From Lachnospiraceae bacterium UBA2864 (GTDB lineage Bacteria; Bacillota; Clostridia; Lachnospirales; Lachnospiraceae): DNA of 64,000 nt. The stretch covers positions 1 to 64,000 of the forward strand of contig DEFA01000036.1 in assembly GCA_002350525.1 (NCBI GenBank). The letters are read 5' to 3'. Below are positions 6,505 to 14,867 of the stretch, piece after piece. Positions within the stretch are counted from its first letter, which is position 1. Every line of letters starts with the position of its first letter. Below the pieces are notes generated by a model. It saw nothing but the letters and a program-made list of their open reading frames with translations, did not search any database and had not been told where the DNA came from. A program made the translations under genes and the position numbers.

Positions 6505-7131
6505 ATGAAAATATATGAATTCGGGAACCCGGATGCGGACATCGTTCTGATCCAGCCGGTCGATGAACACGACCTGGCGGGAATCGAAAATGAAATAAAG
6601 ACTATCGGTGAAAACTATGATAAAGATTTTTTTCTGCAAGCTGTAAAGGTTAATGACTGGAACAGAGATCTTTCGCCGTGGGAAGCCCCTGCTGTATTCG
6701 GCAGGGAGGATTTCGGCGGAGGAGCAAAGAACATACTCACTGAAGTGCTTGAATTATGCGGTGACAAAGAGAAGACATATTATATCGGAGGTTATTCGCT
6801 TGCCGCACTTTTTTCTCTGTGGGCGGTTTATCAGACCGATGTATTTGCCGGTGTTGCGGCGGCTTCTCCATCCATGTGGTTTCCGAATTTCATCGATTAT
6901 ATGAAAGAAAATGATATAAGAACCGATAAGGTATATCTTAGCCTCGGAGACAGAGAGGAAAAGACAAGAAATCCGGTTATGGCAACCGTGGGAGACAGGA
7001 TACGCGAAGCGGAAATCATATTAAAGGAACGAGACGTTAAATGTATACTCGAATGGAATGAGGGAAATCATTTTAAGGACGCTGACATAAGAACCGCCAA
7101 GGCCTTCAGCTCGGTTCTAAACTTTGTTTAA
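6505..7131 (+). CDS. alpha/beta-hydrolase, putative esterase
   Basis: A 208-residue cytosolic protein of the esterase D-like alpha/beta-hydrolase group (PF00756-like). The nucleophile elbow is GYSLA at residues 96-100 (S98), followed by AAASPSMWF, typical of the group. The likely acid is D149 in LGDREE and the catalytic histidine H189 in NHFKD. No signal peptide is present. It is smaller than secreted feruloyl esterases and closer in size to cytosolic carboxylesterases; substrate unknown. GAGAGG precedes the start. It follows the alpha-CTD-like gene by 49 bases and may belong to the same transcript. Confidence 0.75.
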   Translation: MKIYEFGNPDADIVLIQPVDEHDLAGIENEIKTIGENYDKDFFLQAVKVNDWNRDLSPWEAPAVFGREDFGGGAKNILTEVLELCGDKEKTYYIGGYSLAALFSLWAVYQTDVFAGVAAASPSMWFPNFIDYMKENDIRTDKVYLSLGDREEKTRNPVMATVGDRIREAEIILKERDVKCILEWNEGNHFKDADIRTAKAFSSVLNFV

Positions 7132-7168
7132 CGAAGGTTAAAAAACCGCTACATTTTTCTGTCTGATA

Positions 7169-7177
7169 TGATATAAT
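7169..7177 (+). promoter_or_regulatory. extended -10 promoter of the EAL gene
   Basis: TGATATAAT (TGnTATAAT) lies 36 bases before the chosen start at 7213. The -35 region is weak (CTACAT at 17-base spacing). Confidence 0.5.
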
Positions 7178-7212
7178 CTGACTATATGGGGGTTGTTTTA
7201 GAGGGGGGTGCT

Positions 7213-10200
7213 ATGGCAAAAAGACGAAGAATAGCATTGCTGCTCGGTCAGGCTGATGAAGAGTATCAGCAGGGATTTACCGAGGGTGTTTTGAAACAGT
7301 GTCGGAAGCAGAACTATGATGTCTGCGTTTTTTCGATGTTTATTAAGTATCAGAACTCCAAAGAACGTGAAATCGGTGATTCCAATATCTATGAGCTGAT
7401 CAATTATTCGGATTTTGACGCAGTAATTCTGCTTATCGATACAATCCAGACTCCGGGAAAAGCTAAAGAAATAGAAGAGAAGATTAAGAAGAGTTTTACA
7501 GGTCCTGTTATCTGCATTGATGCGGATATCGAGGGCTTTTTCTGCTTTTGGACAGACGGTTACAATTCCGTATATAGTCTGATATCTCATCTTATAGAAG
7601 TTCACGGTTTCAGGGATATCGCATTTCTTTCGGGAAAGAAGTATCATAAGCATTCCCAAAGGAGAGTGGATGCCTACAGGGCTGCAATGGCGGATCATCA
7701 TATAGATGTGCTTGAAGACCGTATCATTTACGGAGATTTCTGGTATAGCAGCGGTGCGTCTTATGCGGATCAGCTGCTCAGAGATAAAGGCAACATGCCT
7801 GAAGCTGTGGCATGTGCCAACGATTGTATGGCGATAGGACTTGCGGATGCGCTGACACGCGAAGGGATAAATATTCCGGATGATATAGCGATAACGGGAT
7901 ACGGCGATACGGAAGAAGGTCTTACCAGTCCGAGCCCGCTTACATCGGCGAAGATTCCCGCAAGATATTACGGAAGTTATTCCGTGAAATGCATAACAGC
8001 TTTTTTCAGCGGTAAAAACCCGCCGGAAACAGCTGTACGTCCGGAACTTTTTATCGGCTGCAGCTGCGGATGTAATAAGGATTCGGAAAACTTAAGATCC
8101 AAGAAGCTTATAAGAGATACCTGGACGACTAACACTTCCGAAGACGGAATCAATAGTATACATTATACTATGCTGAATGACATGATGATCCAGACTACAC
8201 TGGATGACTTTATCAATTCGGTTTATTCCAATATATATCAGATAAAGAATGTCAGAAATTACCATTTATGCCTTAACAAGCAGTGGGCAATCTGGGATAA
8301 GGTAAATCAGATCAATATGCCTATACACGGTTATTCCGACGTTATAGTAGATGCGATTTCCTACTCGGCACATACACCGGCTAAGAATAAAGTCGGACTT
8401 TACGAGACGTTTCCTGTAGAGAATATGCTCCCGGAGATCGGTAAATCACCGGAGCCTGAGTGCTATATTTTTACACCTCTTTCTTTTGAAGAAAAATGTT
8501 TCGGATATTCTGTGGTAAGCTTTGATAACGATATATACGGTTATCCGGAAAGTTACAGATTATGGTCATGGGACCTCTGTAAAGGTCTTGAGATCATGCG
8601 CAGAGAGATCCTTTTCCATATCATCAATAATAAGGGGTCCGATGAAGCACTTACAAAGATAAGAAGTATAGAAGACGGTGTGGATCAGACAGTCTTCAGT
8701 ACACTTACTCCTATAGAAAAAAGGGAACTTAAGGAAGTTGAGAGACTTCTTGACAACAATCTGTTTGATTATCATTTCCAGCCTATCGTATCGGCGAAAA
8801 CGGGAGAGATATATTCTTACGAAGCCCTTATGAGAGCCCGTTCCGACTGGAAGCTGTCGCCGCTGGCAATCCTCAAATATGCGGGAATACTCGGAAGGCT
8901 TTCGGATGTGGAAGAGGCTACTTTCGTAAATGTTCTTTCGAGAACAAACAGAGAAGCCGATATATTTAAAAACAGAAAGGTATTCATCAACAGTATACCC
9001 GGTTGTACTTTGAAGAATGAAGAATGGGAAGAGGTAGGACATCTTATTGAGGAAAATACCAACGGGGTTGTTGTTGAACTTACAGAGCAGGCGGAGCTCT
9101 CCAATGAGGATCTGGATAAGATCAAAGACGTAAATGACAGATACGGCATCGAGATGGCTATCGATGATTACGGAACCGGATATTCGAATATTACAAACTT
9201 GCTTCGATATATGCCGAATTACGTGAAGATCGACAGAGCCCTTATGTCGGAGATTCAGAACAGCTCACAGAAGCAGCATTTCGTAAGAAATGCGATAGAA
9301 TTCTGTCACGAGAACAACATTCTCGCACTTGCTGAAGGAATAGAGACTTCCGAAGAACTTAAGGAAGTTATAGACCTTGGTGTGGATCTTATACAGGGTT
9401 ATTATACGGCGAGACCGCAGCTTGAAGTTATGGATGCCATTAATCAGGATATCCAGAACGAGATTAAGACATATTACAGTCAGAGGTCATCCGGATCGGG
9501 CCATAGAAAGTATATTGCGGGAAGAACTAACAGGATAGTGATCAGCAACCTTGTGAAGGATGGATGCGATACCATTCTGATAGGCGACCCGAAGGCTATA
9601 CACAGAGATCTTACGATCATCGGAACACCCGGCAACAAGACTCTTATACATATAGAAGTTCAGGATGATTACGAGGGCAGGATCACTCTTGAAAATGTAT
9701 TCCTTTCAAGCGGGCAGAGCAGGCCTCAGATAGAACTCGGAGATAACTGTAATGTAACCCTTGAACTGGTGGGTGATAATTATCTTCAGAACGGTGGTAT
9801 CATGGTTCCGGAAGGTGCAATACTTGCGGTTGAGGGAGAAGGCAATCTCTTCATATCAGTAAATTCGGTCTCGGGATACGGAATCGGAAATGATCTGAAT
9901 CAGAGCCACGGACATATAAACTTCTATCAGGACGGATGCATCAATATGGAAGTGAACGGAACCGACAGCGTTGGCATAGGCTCCGGCCTCGGCGGTCCGC
10001 TTAGGATAATGAAGGGAAGATATGTTATCAATATGAACTGCGAGAACGGTGTTGCGATCGGTACAACCGAAGGAAATGCATCGCTCGACATACATAACTG
10101 CGACTTTGAAGCAAACATGTCGGTCAACAGGGGAACCTGTATCGGTTCCGTACGCGGAAATGTTGTCCTGAGAGTCTGGGGTGCGTCTATCAAATGTTAT

Positions 10201-10572
10201 GCCAGCGGAAGTGAGATGGTTGCACTCGGTACCATCGAAGGTAAGAGAGCCGGCATCAATATACATGAAGCGTCCACAGCCATTAATACCAGAGTGGAAA
10301 CCTGTACCGGCGTGGGAAGCATGAAGGGCGGAACGGAATTCTCCATAAAGATGGCGTCTTTCAGAGCTATGATGAACGGAAAAAGGGCAGTCACATTCGG
10401 AAGTGCAACTGATGAAACAGCTCATAAGAATATCGCAATCTTTAATTCGGATGTAAATATATCCCAGCATTCGGGATATAAAAGAGAATACACCGGATCG
10501 CCGGATGGAATTCTCGTGGTTGATACGAGGTATCAGGCATCCATAAACGGTAAGGAATACAGTAATCCGTAA
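7213..10572 (+). CDS. LacI-like sensor / EAL phosphodiesterase / beta-helix protein
   Basis: A 1119-residue protein with three recognisable parts and no signal peptide or membrane segment. Residues about 1-285 resemble a LacI-type periplasmic-binding fold without its HTH (RRIALLLGQADEEYQQGF; FRDIAFLSG; ACANDCMAIGLADAL; IAITGYGDTE). A middle region of about 200 residues is GAF-like at best. Residues about 500-735 are an EAL domain: E537 in YEALMRA, N in FINSIPG, E in VVELTEQ, D651-D652 in IDDYGTGYS, VKIDR, AEGIET and QGYYTARPQ. The catalytic set looks complete, so c-di-GMP hydrolysis is expected. No GGDEF is present. The last 350 residues are repeats with SVGIGSG, VAIGTTEG, TCIGSVRG, VALGTIEG and TGVGSMKGG turns, suggesting a right-handed beta-helix. 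ATG 7213 is chosen because AGGGGGG lies just upstream. Confidence 0.85.
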   Translation: MAKRRRIALLLGQADEEYQQGFTEGVLKQCRKQNYDVCVFSMFIKYQNSKEREIGDSNIYELINYSDFDAVILLIDTIQTPGKAKEIEEKIKKSFTGPVICIDADIEGFFCFWTDGYNSVYSLISHLIEVHGFRDIAFLSGKKYHKHSQRRVDAYRAAMADHHIDVLEDRIIYGDFWYSSGASYADQLLRDKGNMPEAVACANDCMAIGLADALTREGINIPDDIAITGYGDTEEGLTSPSPLTSAKIPARYYGSYSVKCITAFFSGKNPPETAVRPELFIGCSCGCNKDSENLRSKKLIRDTWTTNTSEDGINSIHYTMLNDMMIQTTLDDFINSVYSNIYQIKNVRNYHLCLNKQWAIWDKVNQINMPIHGYSDVIVDAISYSAHTPAKNKVGLYETFPVENMLPEIGKSPEPECYIFTPLSFEEKCFGYSVVSFDNDIYGYPESYRLWSWDLCKGLEIMRREILFHIINNKGSDEALTKIRSIEDGVDQTVFSTLTPIEKRELKEVERLLDNNLFDYHFQPIVSAKTGEIYSYEALMRARSDWKLSPLAILKYAGILGRLSDVEEATFVNVLSRTNREADIFKNRKVFINSIPGCTLKNEEWEEVGHLIEENTNGVVVELTEQAELSNEDLDKIKDVNDRYGIEMAIDDYGTGYSNITNLLRYMPNYVKIDRALMSEIQNSSQKQHFVRNAIEFCHENNILALAEGIETSEELKEVIDLGVDLIQGYYTARPQLEVMDAINQDIQNEIKTYYSQRSSGSGHRKYIAGRTNRIVISNLVKDGCDTILIGDPKAIHRDLTIIGTPGNKTLIHIEVQDDYEGRITLENVFLSSGQSRPQIELGDNCNVTLELVGDNYLQNGGIMVPEGAILAVEGEGNLFISVNSVSGYGIGNDLNQSHGHINFYQDGCINMEVNGTDSVGIGSGLGGPLRIMKGRYVINMNCENGVAIGTTEGNASLDIHNCDFEANMSVNRGTCIGSVRGNVVLRVWGASIKCYASGSEMVALGTIEGKRAGINIHEASTAINTRVETCTGVGSMKGGTEFSIKMASFRAMMNGKRAVTFGSATDETAHKNIAIFNSDVNISQHSGYKREYTGSPDGILVVDTRYQASINGKEYSNP

Positions 10573-10578
10573 GAAGAG

Positions 10579-10605
10579 AGCCCGGAGCATAAGCTCCGGG
10601 CTTTA
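10579..10605 (+). terminator. intrinsic terminator
   Basis: AGCCCGGAGC and GCTCCGGGCT form a 10-bp GC-rich stem with a 4-base ATAA loop, followed by TTAGTTT. It closes the EAL gene. Confidence 0.85.
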
Positions 10606-10730
10606 GTTTGGTCTATAGTACTTTGTAGCAGATATATTTCCGTAACAATTTTCGTGATGAAGGCGCATGCAAAATGGTGTATATTACTTTGTGGAGAATC
10701 ATACTATAAGAAAGGAACGGGCACAAGAAT

Positions 10731-11606
10731 ATGAAAAAACTGTTTGGCGGAATAAAATTAACATGGTTAAAGCTTATCATATTTGCTGTAATAGCAGGTG
10801 TATATACAGGAATCATGGCATTTATACCTGCTGCAAAAGATACGTCTTTTGCGGATATATCGATATCCTTTGAATGTTGGATACTGTTCGGCATTCTGAT
10901 AATCATAAACAGCAGATCGGCCATCGATTCGGCTCTTAAATGCTTTGTATTTTTCCTTATCAGTCAGCCTTTGGTTTATCTGGTTCAGGTACCGTTTAAT
11001 ATTCAGGACTGGGGGATATTCGGGTATTATCGGAATTGGATACTGTGGACGATCCTTACATTTCCGATGGGATTTATCGGTCACTTCATGAAAAAGGATA
11101 AGTGGTGGGGACTGTGTATACTTACCCCGATGCTGTTGTTTCTGGGTGTGCATTATATGAGGTTTTTGTCGGAGACGCGTTTCTCATTCCCGCATCACCT
11201 TCTCAGCATGACATTTTGTGCGGTTACAATGATCCTCTATCCGATATATATATTTAAGACCCAAAAGATAAGAATAGCGGGACTCGTGATAAGTATATGT
11301 ATTATTCTGGGTATGACTGTCTGGGGATTTGTATCGGGACATGTTGTTTATAATACAACACTTCTTATAAGCAGTGACAGTGCTGATGGGGTATATTTCG
11401 ATAAGGAATATAAGGCTTATCTGGAAGATGAATCCTTCGGAACGGCGGAAATAGTATATGCGGACAGCATAGAAGAATATATGGTAAATGTAGGATTTTT
11501 GAAGACGGGAACCACAAAGCTTATACTTGAGTCTCCGACAGGAGACAGAAGAGAATTTAATGTTGTCATATACAGGGATAGATATGACTGCATACCGGCA
11601 GATTAA
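10731..11606 (+). CDS. multi-pass membrane protein of unknown function
   Basis: A 291-residue protein with about seven hydrophobic segments in the first 215 residues (for example LIIFAVIAGVYTGIMAF, ILFGILIII, LLFLGVHYM, IAGLVISICIILGM), then a hydrophilic C-terminal domain of about 75 residues that ends in VVIYRDRYDCIPAD. The C-terminal part is likely extracellular if the count of segments is odd. No transporter or enzyme signature is visible and I do not recognise a family. The ribosome-binding site (AAGGAACGGG) is unusually far from the ATG. A TACTAT at 10702-10707 could be a -10. It stands between the EAL gene terminator and the ATPase operon promoter and is probably transcribed alone. Confidence 0.65.
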   Translation: MKKLFGGIKLTWLKLIIFAVIAGVYTGIMAFIPAAKDTSFADISISFECWILFGILIIINSRSAIDSALKCFVFFLISQPLVYLVQVPFNIQDWGIFGYYRNWILWTILTFPMGFIGHFMKKDKWWGLCILTPMLLFLGVHYMRFLSETRFSFPHHLLSMTFCAVTMILYPIYIFKTQKIRIAGLVISICIILGMTVWGFVSGHVVYNTTLLISSDSADGVYFDKEYKAYLEDESFGTAEIVYADSIEEYMVNVGFLKTGTTKLILESPTGDRREFNVVIYRDRYDCIPAD

Positions 11607-11699
11607 AGATAAGCTCATAATGAAAAAAGACCTTTTTTACTATTTGGTTGAAATGTCAAAAAAAACGACAAATTTTTCATTATGTAGCAATAGATTTTC

Positions 11700-11728
11700 T
11701 TGTGCTTGAATCCAAAATTTGGTATGAT
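11700..11728 (+). promoter_or_regulatory. promoter of the V/A-type ATPase operon
   Basis: TTGTGC (11700-11705) and TATGAT (11723-11728) are 17 bases apart, about 50 bases ahead of the first ATPase gene. No other good promoter is visible before the operon. Confidence 0.5.
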
Positions 11729-11779
11729 ATTGAGCACGGGATTGCCCGAACGAAAGATAGCAAGGAGGAATTGTCACGC

Positions 11780-12097
11780 ATGTTGGAAGAAGCAATGAAT
11801 GCTGTCAAAAAAGCTGAACAGGATGCGGATGCTATTCTTGAAACAGCTAAAGGGAAAGCTCAGGATATTAAGAAAAAAGCTGAAGCCGATGCGGAAGATC
11901 TTAAGGTCAAGGCACAGGATGATGCGGCTCTTTATCTGAAAAGCGGACTCGAAAAAGCTGAAGCCGACGGAAACTCGGCGATAGAAAAGGCAAAAGCTGA
12001 CGCAGGTGTGGAAGCTGAAAAACTGGCTGAAGCGGCTAAGGTTAAAGAACCACAGGCCATTAAAGCGGTTATAGATGAGATAGTTAATAAATTATAG
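11780..12097 (+). CDS. V/A-type ATP synthase peripheral stalk subunit H (G-like)
   Basis: A 105-residue, almost wholly helical, Ala/Lys/Glu/Asp-rich protein (ADAILETAKGKAQDIKKKAE; KAKADAGVEAEKLAEAAK), the composition of the coiled-coil stalk subunit that pairs with subunit E to hold the stator of V/A-type ATPases. The start at 11780 is supported by AAGGAGG at 11762-11768; the longer upstream frame runs through the promoter. It is the first gene of the operon and is followed 16 bases later by subunit I. Sequence alone is low in information, so position in the operon carries much of the assignment. Confidence 0.75.
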   Translation: MLEEAMNAVKKAEQDADAILETAKGKAQDIKKKAEADAEDLKVKAQDDAALYLKSGLEKAEADGNSAIEKAKADAGVEAEKLAEAAKVKEPQAIKAVIDEIVNKL

Positions 12098-12113
12098 AAA
12101 GGCGGTACTGGAG

Positions 12114-14129
12114 TTGGCAATCGTAGAGATGCAGAAGATCAGTATATGTGCACTTCAGAAGCACAGAAAAGAGATACTGGACTTCCTGCAACGTTCAGGG
12201 GCCATGGAACTGATCCGCGAAAATGTCGATGAAGGATTTGAGACAATAGATACATCTCAGGACAGATCGAATTTCGAAAAGATAGCCGATTCTTTTGATC
12301 ACATTCTTGAACTTTTAAAACAGTATGCACCTGCAAAGAGTTCGGGACTTGGTCTGGAGAAGAAGCAGATAACGAGATCCGAGCAGAAAGAGGTCGTGAA
12401 AAAAGTCTCTGAGTATTATTCTCAGGTAAAGAGAATGATGAGTCTTGAAAAAGACATTGTTGAGGCAAAAAGTAACATCGCCCGAAAATCTAATAAAATA
12501 GCAACGCTCAGACCTTGGGAAAAGCTGGATATACCGCTTAATTCCACAGGTACAAGAAAGACGGACATTTTTATAGGAACATTTCCTACGCTTATCACCG
12601 AAGAAGAGATTCTGACGATCGCAGCGGGGGATGCGGAAGGCGCCGTTCCGATAGATGTAAATGTAGTAAGCAGTGAAAATCAGATGACCTGTTGCTGCGT
12701 AGTCTGTACCAAGGATATATCCGCGAAAACAGAAGAAAATCTGAGACAAGGCGGCTTCGTAAAGATGCCATTCATAACTCACAGAGTTCCGACTGAAGCA
12801 ATTGAGAAGAGGGAACGTGAGATAAGAGAAGAAGAGGCAAGGATAAGTTCAGCCGTCGATGAGATAGCTTCATACGGAGAGAACCGTTTAAAGTATGAGA
12901 TAGCATCGGATTATTACAGAACAAGATCCGAGAAGTATAAACTTCTGGGAACTATACCGCAGTCGAAGAATGCATTCTTCCTTGAAGGATGGATTCCTAA
13001 GGAGAAAACAGATGATTTCTGCAGTATCCTGAGAGATAAATATGATGCGGTAGTTGAGCTTGAAGATACAGCTGAGGGCGAGCAGCCGCCGGTTGTGCTT
13101 CGGAACAACAGATTTTCCGAAAATGTTGAAGGTGTGCTTGAGTCCTACGGACTACCACAGCATGGCAGAGTCGATCCGACAACGGTAATGTCATTTTTTT
13201 ATGTATTTTTCTTTGGAATGATGCTGTCGGATGCCGGATACGGAATACTTATGGCCATAGTTACGGCGGTGGTAGTGAAGCTTTATCCGAGAATGGAAGC
13301 AGGCATGAAGAAGATGCTTAAGTTATTCTTCTGGTGTGGCCTGTCTACAGCATTCTGGGGATTCATGTACGGAGGTTTTTTCGGAGATGCGATAGATGTT
13401 ATCGCAAAAACCTTCTTCGGTTATACCGGGGAGACGCCGATTCTTAAACCGATATGGTTTGCACCTCTCGACAATCCTATGAGACTTCTCATATGGTGTA
13501 TGGTATTCGGTCTTGTCCACCTTTTCGCAGGACTTGCGATAAAGGGATTTGAGTACCTGAAAGCCGGAGACGTTGTCGGATTTATAAGTGATATCATTGC
13601 ATGGTACATGTTCATACTCGGACTTGTACTTATGCTTGTACCTTCAAGCATCTTTGCTTCGATAGCGGGATCACAGATAGTATTCCCTGGCTGGGCAAAT
13701 ACACTGGCAAAGGTTCTTACCATTGGCGGACTTGTGATAATACTTCTCATGTCCGGAAGAGCAAATAAGAACTGGGGTCTCAGAGTTGCCCTCGGAGCTT
13801 ACGATATATACGGAGTTACATCATGGCTTTCCGATGTACTTTCGTATTCGCGACTTCTTGCTCTCGGTCTTGCGACCGGAGTTATCGCAAACGTTATTAA
13901 TATGATGGCAAGCATGAAGGGCTGTACTCCTTTGGGAATTATAGTATTCATCATTGTCTTCATATTCGGACATCTGCTTAACCTTGCAATTAACTTGCTG
14001 GGTGCATATGTTCACACCAACAGACTTCAGTATGTGGAGTTCTTTAGTAAATTCTATGACGGCGGAGGCGAAAGCTTCAAGCCATTTAAAACGATAAACA
14101 ATTACGTTGAAATCAAGGAGGAAAATTAA
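12114..14129 (+). CDS. ntpI: V/A-type ATPase subunit I (a-type membrane subunit)
   Basis: A 671-residue stator subunit. The first 330 residues are soluble and partly coiled coil; the remainder holds several membrane segments (STVMSFFYVFFFGMM-like region near residue 360, WCMVFGLVHLFAGLAI, LALGLATGVIANVI, IIVFIFGHLLNLAINLLGAY) that form the ion half-channels next to the proteolipid ring. YSRLLALGLATGVI near residue 580 carries the conserved arginine expected for ion translocation. The start is TTG at 12114, with AAAGGCGG ending 8 bases upstream; the resulting MAIVEMQKI matches the family N-terminus, whereas the first in-frame ATG would cut it. Second gene of the operon, 1 base before subunit K. 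Confidence 0.92.
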   Translation: MAIVEMQKISICALQKHRKEILDFLQRSGAMELIRENVDEGFETIDTSQDRSNFEKIADSFDHILELLKQYAPAKSSGLGLEKKQITRSEQKEVVKKVSEYYSQVKRMMSLEKDIVEAKSNIARKSNKIATLRPWEKLDIPLNSTGTRKTDIFIGTFPTLITEEEILTIAAGDAEGAVPIDVNVVSSENQMTCCCVVCTKDISAKTEENLRQGGFVKMPFITHRVPTEAIEKREREIREEEARISSAVDEIASYGENRLKYEIASDYYRTRSEKYKLLGTIPQSKNAFFLEGWIPKEKTDDFCSILRDKYDAVVELEDTAEGEQPPVVLRNNRFSENVEGVLESYGLPQHGRVDPTTVMSFFYVFFFGMMLSDAGYGILMAIVTAVVVKLYPRMEAGMKKMLKLFFWCGLSTAFWGFMYGGFFGDAIDVIAKTFFGYTGETPILKPIWFAPLDNPMRLLIWCMVFGLVHLFAGLAIKGFEYLKAGDVVGFISDIIAWYMFILGLVLMLVPSSIFASIAGSQIVFPGWANTLAKVLTIGGLVIILLMSGRANKNWGLRVALGAYDIYGVTSWLSDVLSYSRLLALGLATGVIANVINMMASMKGCTPLGIIVFIIVFIFGHLLNLAINLLGAYVHTNRLQYVEFFSKFYDGGGESFKPFKTINNYVEIKEEN

Positions 14130-14130
14130 A

Positions 14131-14604
14131 ATGGAATTAGGTAATGTTATTGCTATAGCTGGAGCTGCACTTGCTACGATACTTGCAGGTATCGGATCAG
14201 CACTCGGCGTTGCTAAGGGTGGTCAGGCTGCAGCAGGAGTTGTCAGTGAAGATCCTGCACAGTTCGCTAAGGTTCTTATCCTTCAGCTTCTTCCCGGTAC
14301 ACAGGGTATTTACGGACTTCTCGTAACATTCATTGCACTTTCACAGATCGGACTTCTCGGTGGTACAGCTGTAACACTTACAACAATGCAGGGTTGGGCA
14401 TTCTTCGCAGCATGCATGCCAATCGCAATCGTTGGACTTATCTCAGCTATTCACCAGGGTAAGACATCTGTAGCATCTATCGCAGTTGTAGCTAAGAAGC
14501 CGGATCAGTTCGGTAAGGCTATGCTTTTCCCTGCAATGGTTGAGACATACGCAATCCTTGCACTTCTTATTTCTATACTTGCGGTTACAAACATATTGAA
14601 GTAG
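14131..14604 (+). CDS. ntpK: V/A-type ATPase proteolipid subunit K, sodium-type ligands
   Basis: A 157-residue, four-helix proteolipid made of two fused hairpins, which forms the rotor ring in the membrane. LILQLLPGTQGIYG gives L54, T57, Q58 and Y61; HQGK gives Q109; MVETYAI gives E138. These match L61, T64, Q65, Y68, Q110 and E139 of Enterococcus hirae NtpK, the ligands that bind sodium. From this I infer sodium coupling, though protons cannot be excluded. Only the second hairpin keeps the carboxylate, as is normal for the duplicated form. AAGGAGG lies 9 bases before ATG 14131. Codon use is strongly biased, consistent with high expression. The hairpin array downstream may affect its mRNA level. 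Confidence 0.93.
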   Translation: MELGNVIAIAGAALATILAGIGSALGVAKGGQAAAGVVSEDPAQFAKVLILQLLPGTQGIYGLLVTFIALSQIGLLGGTAVTLTTMQGWAFFAACMPIAIVGLISAIHQGKTSVASIAVVAKKPDQFGKAMLFPAMVETYAILALLISILAVTNILK

Positions 14605-14609
14605 TACTA

Positions 14610-14662
14610 CCAAAGTGAGTAACAGCGTGCTCACTTGTGAGCTAAGCTGTTAATAACTTTGG
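14610..14662 (+). repeat. nested stem-loop directly after the proteolipid gene
   Basis: Three collinear helices nest in one structure: CCAAAGT with ACTTTGG, AACAGC with GCTGTT, and GCTCAC with GTGAGC around a TT loop. It begins 5 bases after the stop codon. There is no T run, so it is not a standard terminator; mRNA protection or processing is the likelier role. Confidence 0.75.
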
Positions 14663-14668
14663 GAGTTA

Positions 14669-14714
14669 GAAGATATGAGTGTGGAGCCCGAAGGGCGGGA
14701 ACACGAATATCTTC
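14669..14714 (+). repeat. GAA-loop hairpin with purine internal loops
   Basis: GAAGATAT pairs with ATATCTTC (8 bp), then GA faces GA, GTGT pairs with ACAC, GGA faces GGGA, and GCCC pairs with GGGC around a GAA loop. The alternation of helix and purine-only internal loop is shared with the two hairpins that follow. Confidence 0.75.
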
Positions 14715-14715
14715 A

Positions 14716-14825
14716 AGATTGCGAGAGTTGCGAAGCAACGGAGCAATCTGTTGCTTCAATAAATCTCATGAAGCAACCCATTGCGAGAGCCGCGAAGCGG
14801 CGCAGCAATTCGTTACTTCAATAAG
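14716..14825 (+). repeat. two tandem copies of a hairpin element, 62-bp period
   Basis: Copy 1 (14716-14749) is AGATTGC, GAGA, GTTGC, GAA, GCAAC, GGA, GCAATCT. Copy 2 (14780-14809) is ATTGC, GAGA, GCCGC, GAA, GCGGC, GCA, GCAAT. Both are followed by GTTRCTTCAATAA. Between them GTTGCTTC (14750-14757) pairs with GAAGCAAC (14770-14777). In the inner helix two T-A pairs of copy 1 are C-G pairs in copy 2, so pairing is kept although the sequence changed. The element fills the gap between subunit K and subunit E. An open frame running through it is not credible as a gene. Confidence 0.8.
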
Positions 14826-14867
14826 GAAATTTATGTACACCACTTTAGAATAAGAAAGGAGATTACC

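Noticed and set aside
9856..10590. 244-codon open frame antisense to the beta-helix part of the EAL protein
   Set aside because: It mirrors regular sense repeats, covers the terminator of the sense gene and has no start signals.
14716..14825. Possible insertion-sequence ends or transposon remnant
   Set aside because: No transposase, no target-site duplication and no terminal inverted repeats bounding a unit; structure conservation points to RNA hairpins, though a mobile hairpin repeat is not excluded.
14659..14853. 64-codon open frame between the proteolipid and subunit E genes
   Set aside because: It runs through the hairpin array; the product is Cys/Arg-rich junk, there is no suitable ribosome-binding site, and the DNA is explained by paired stems.
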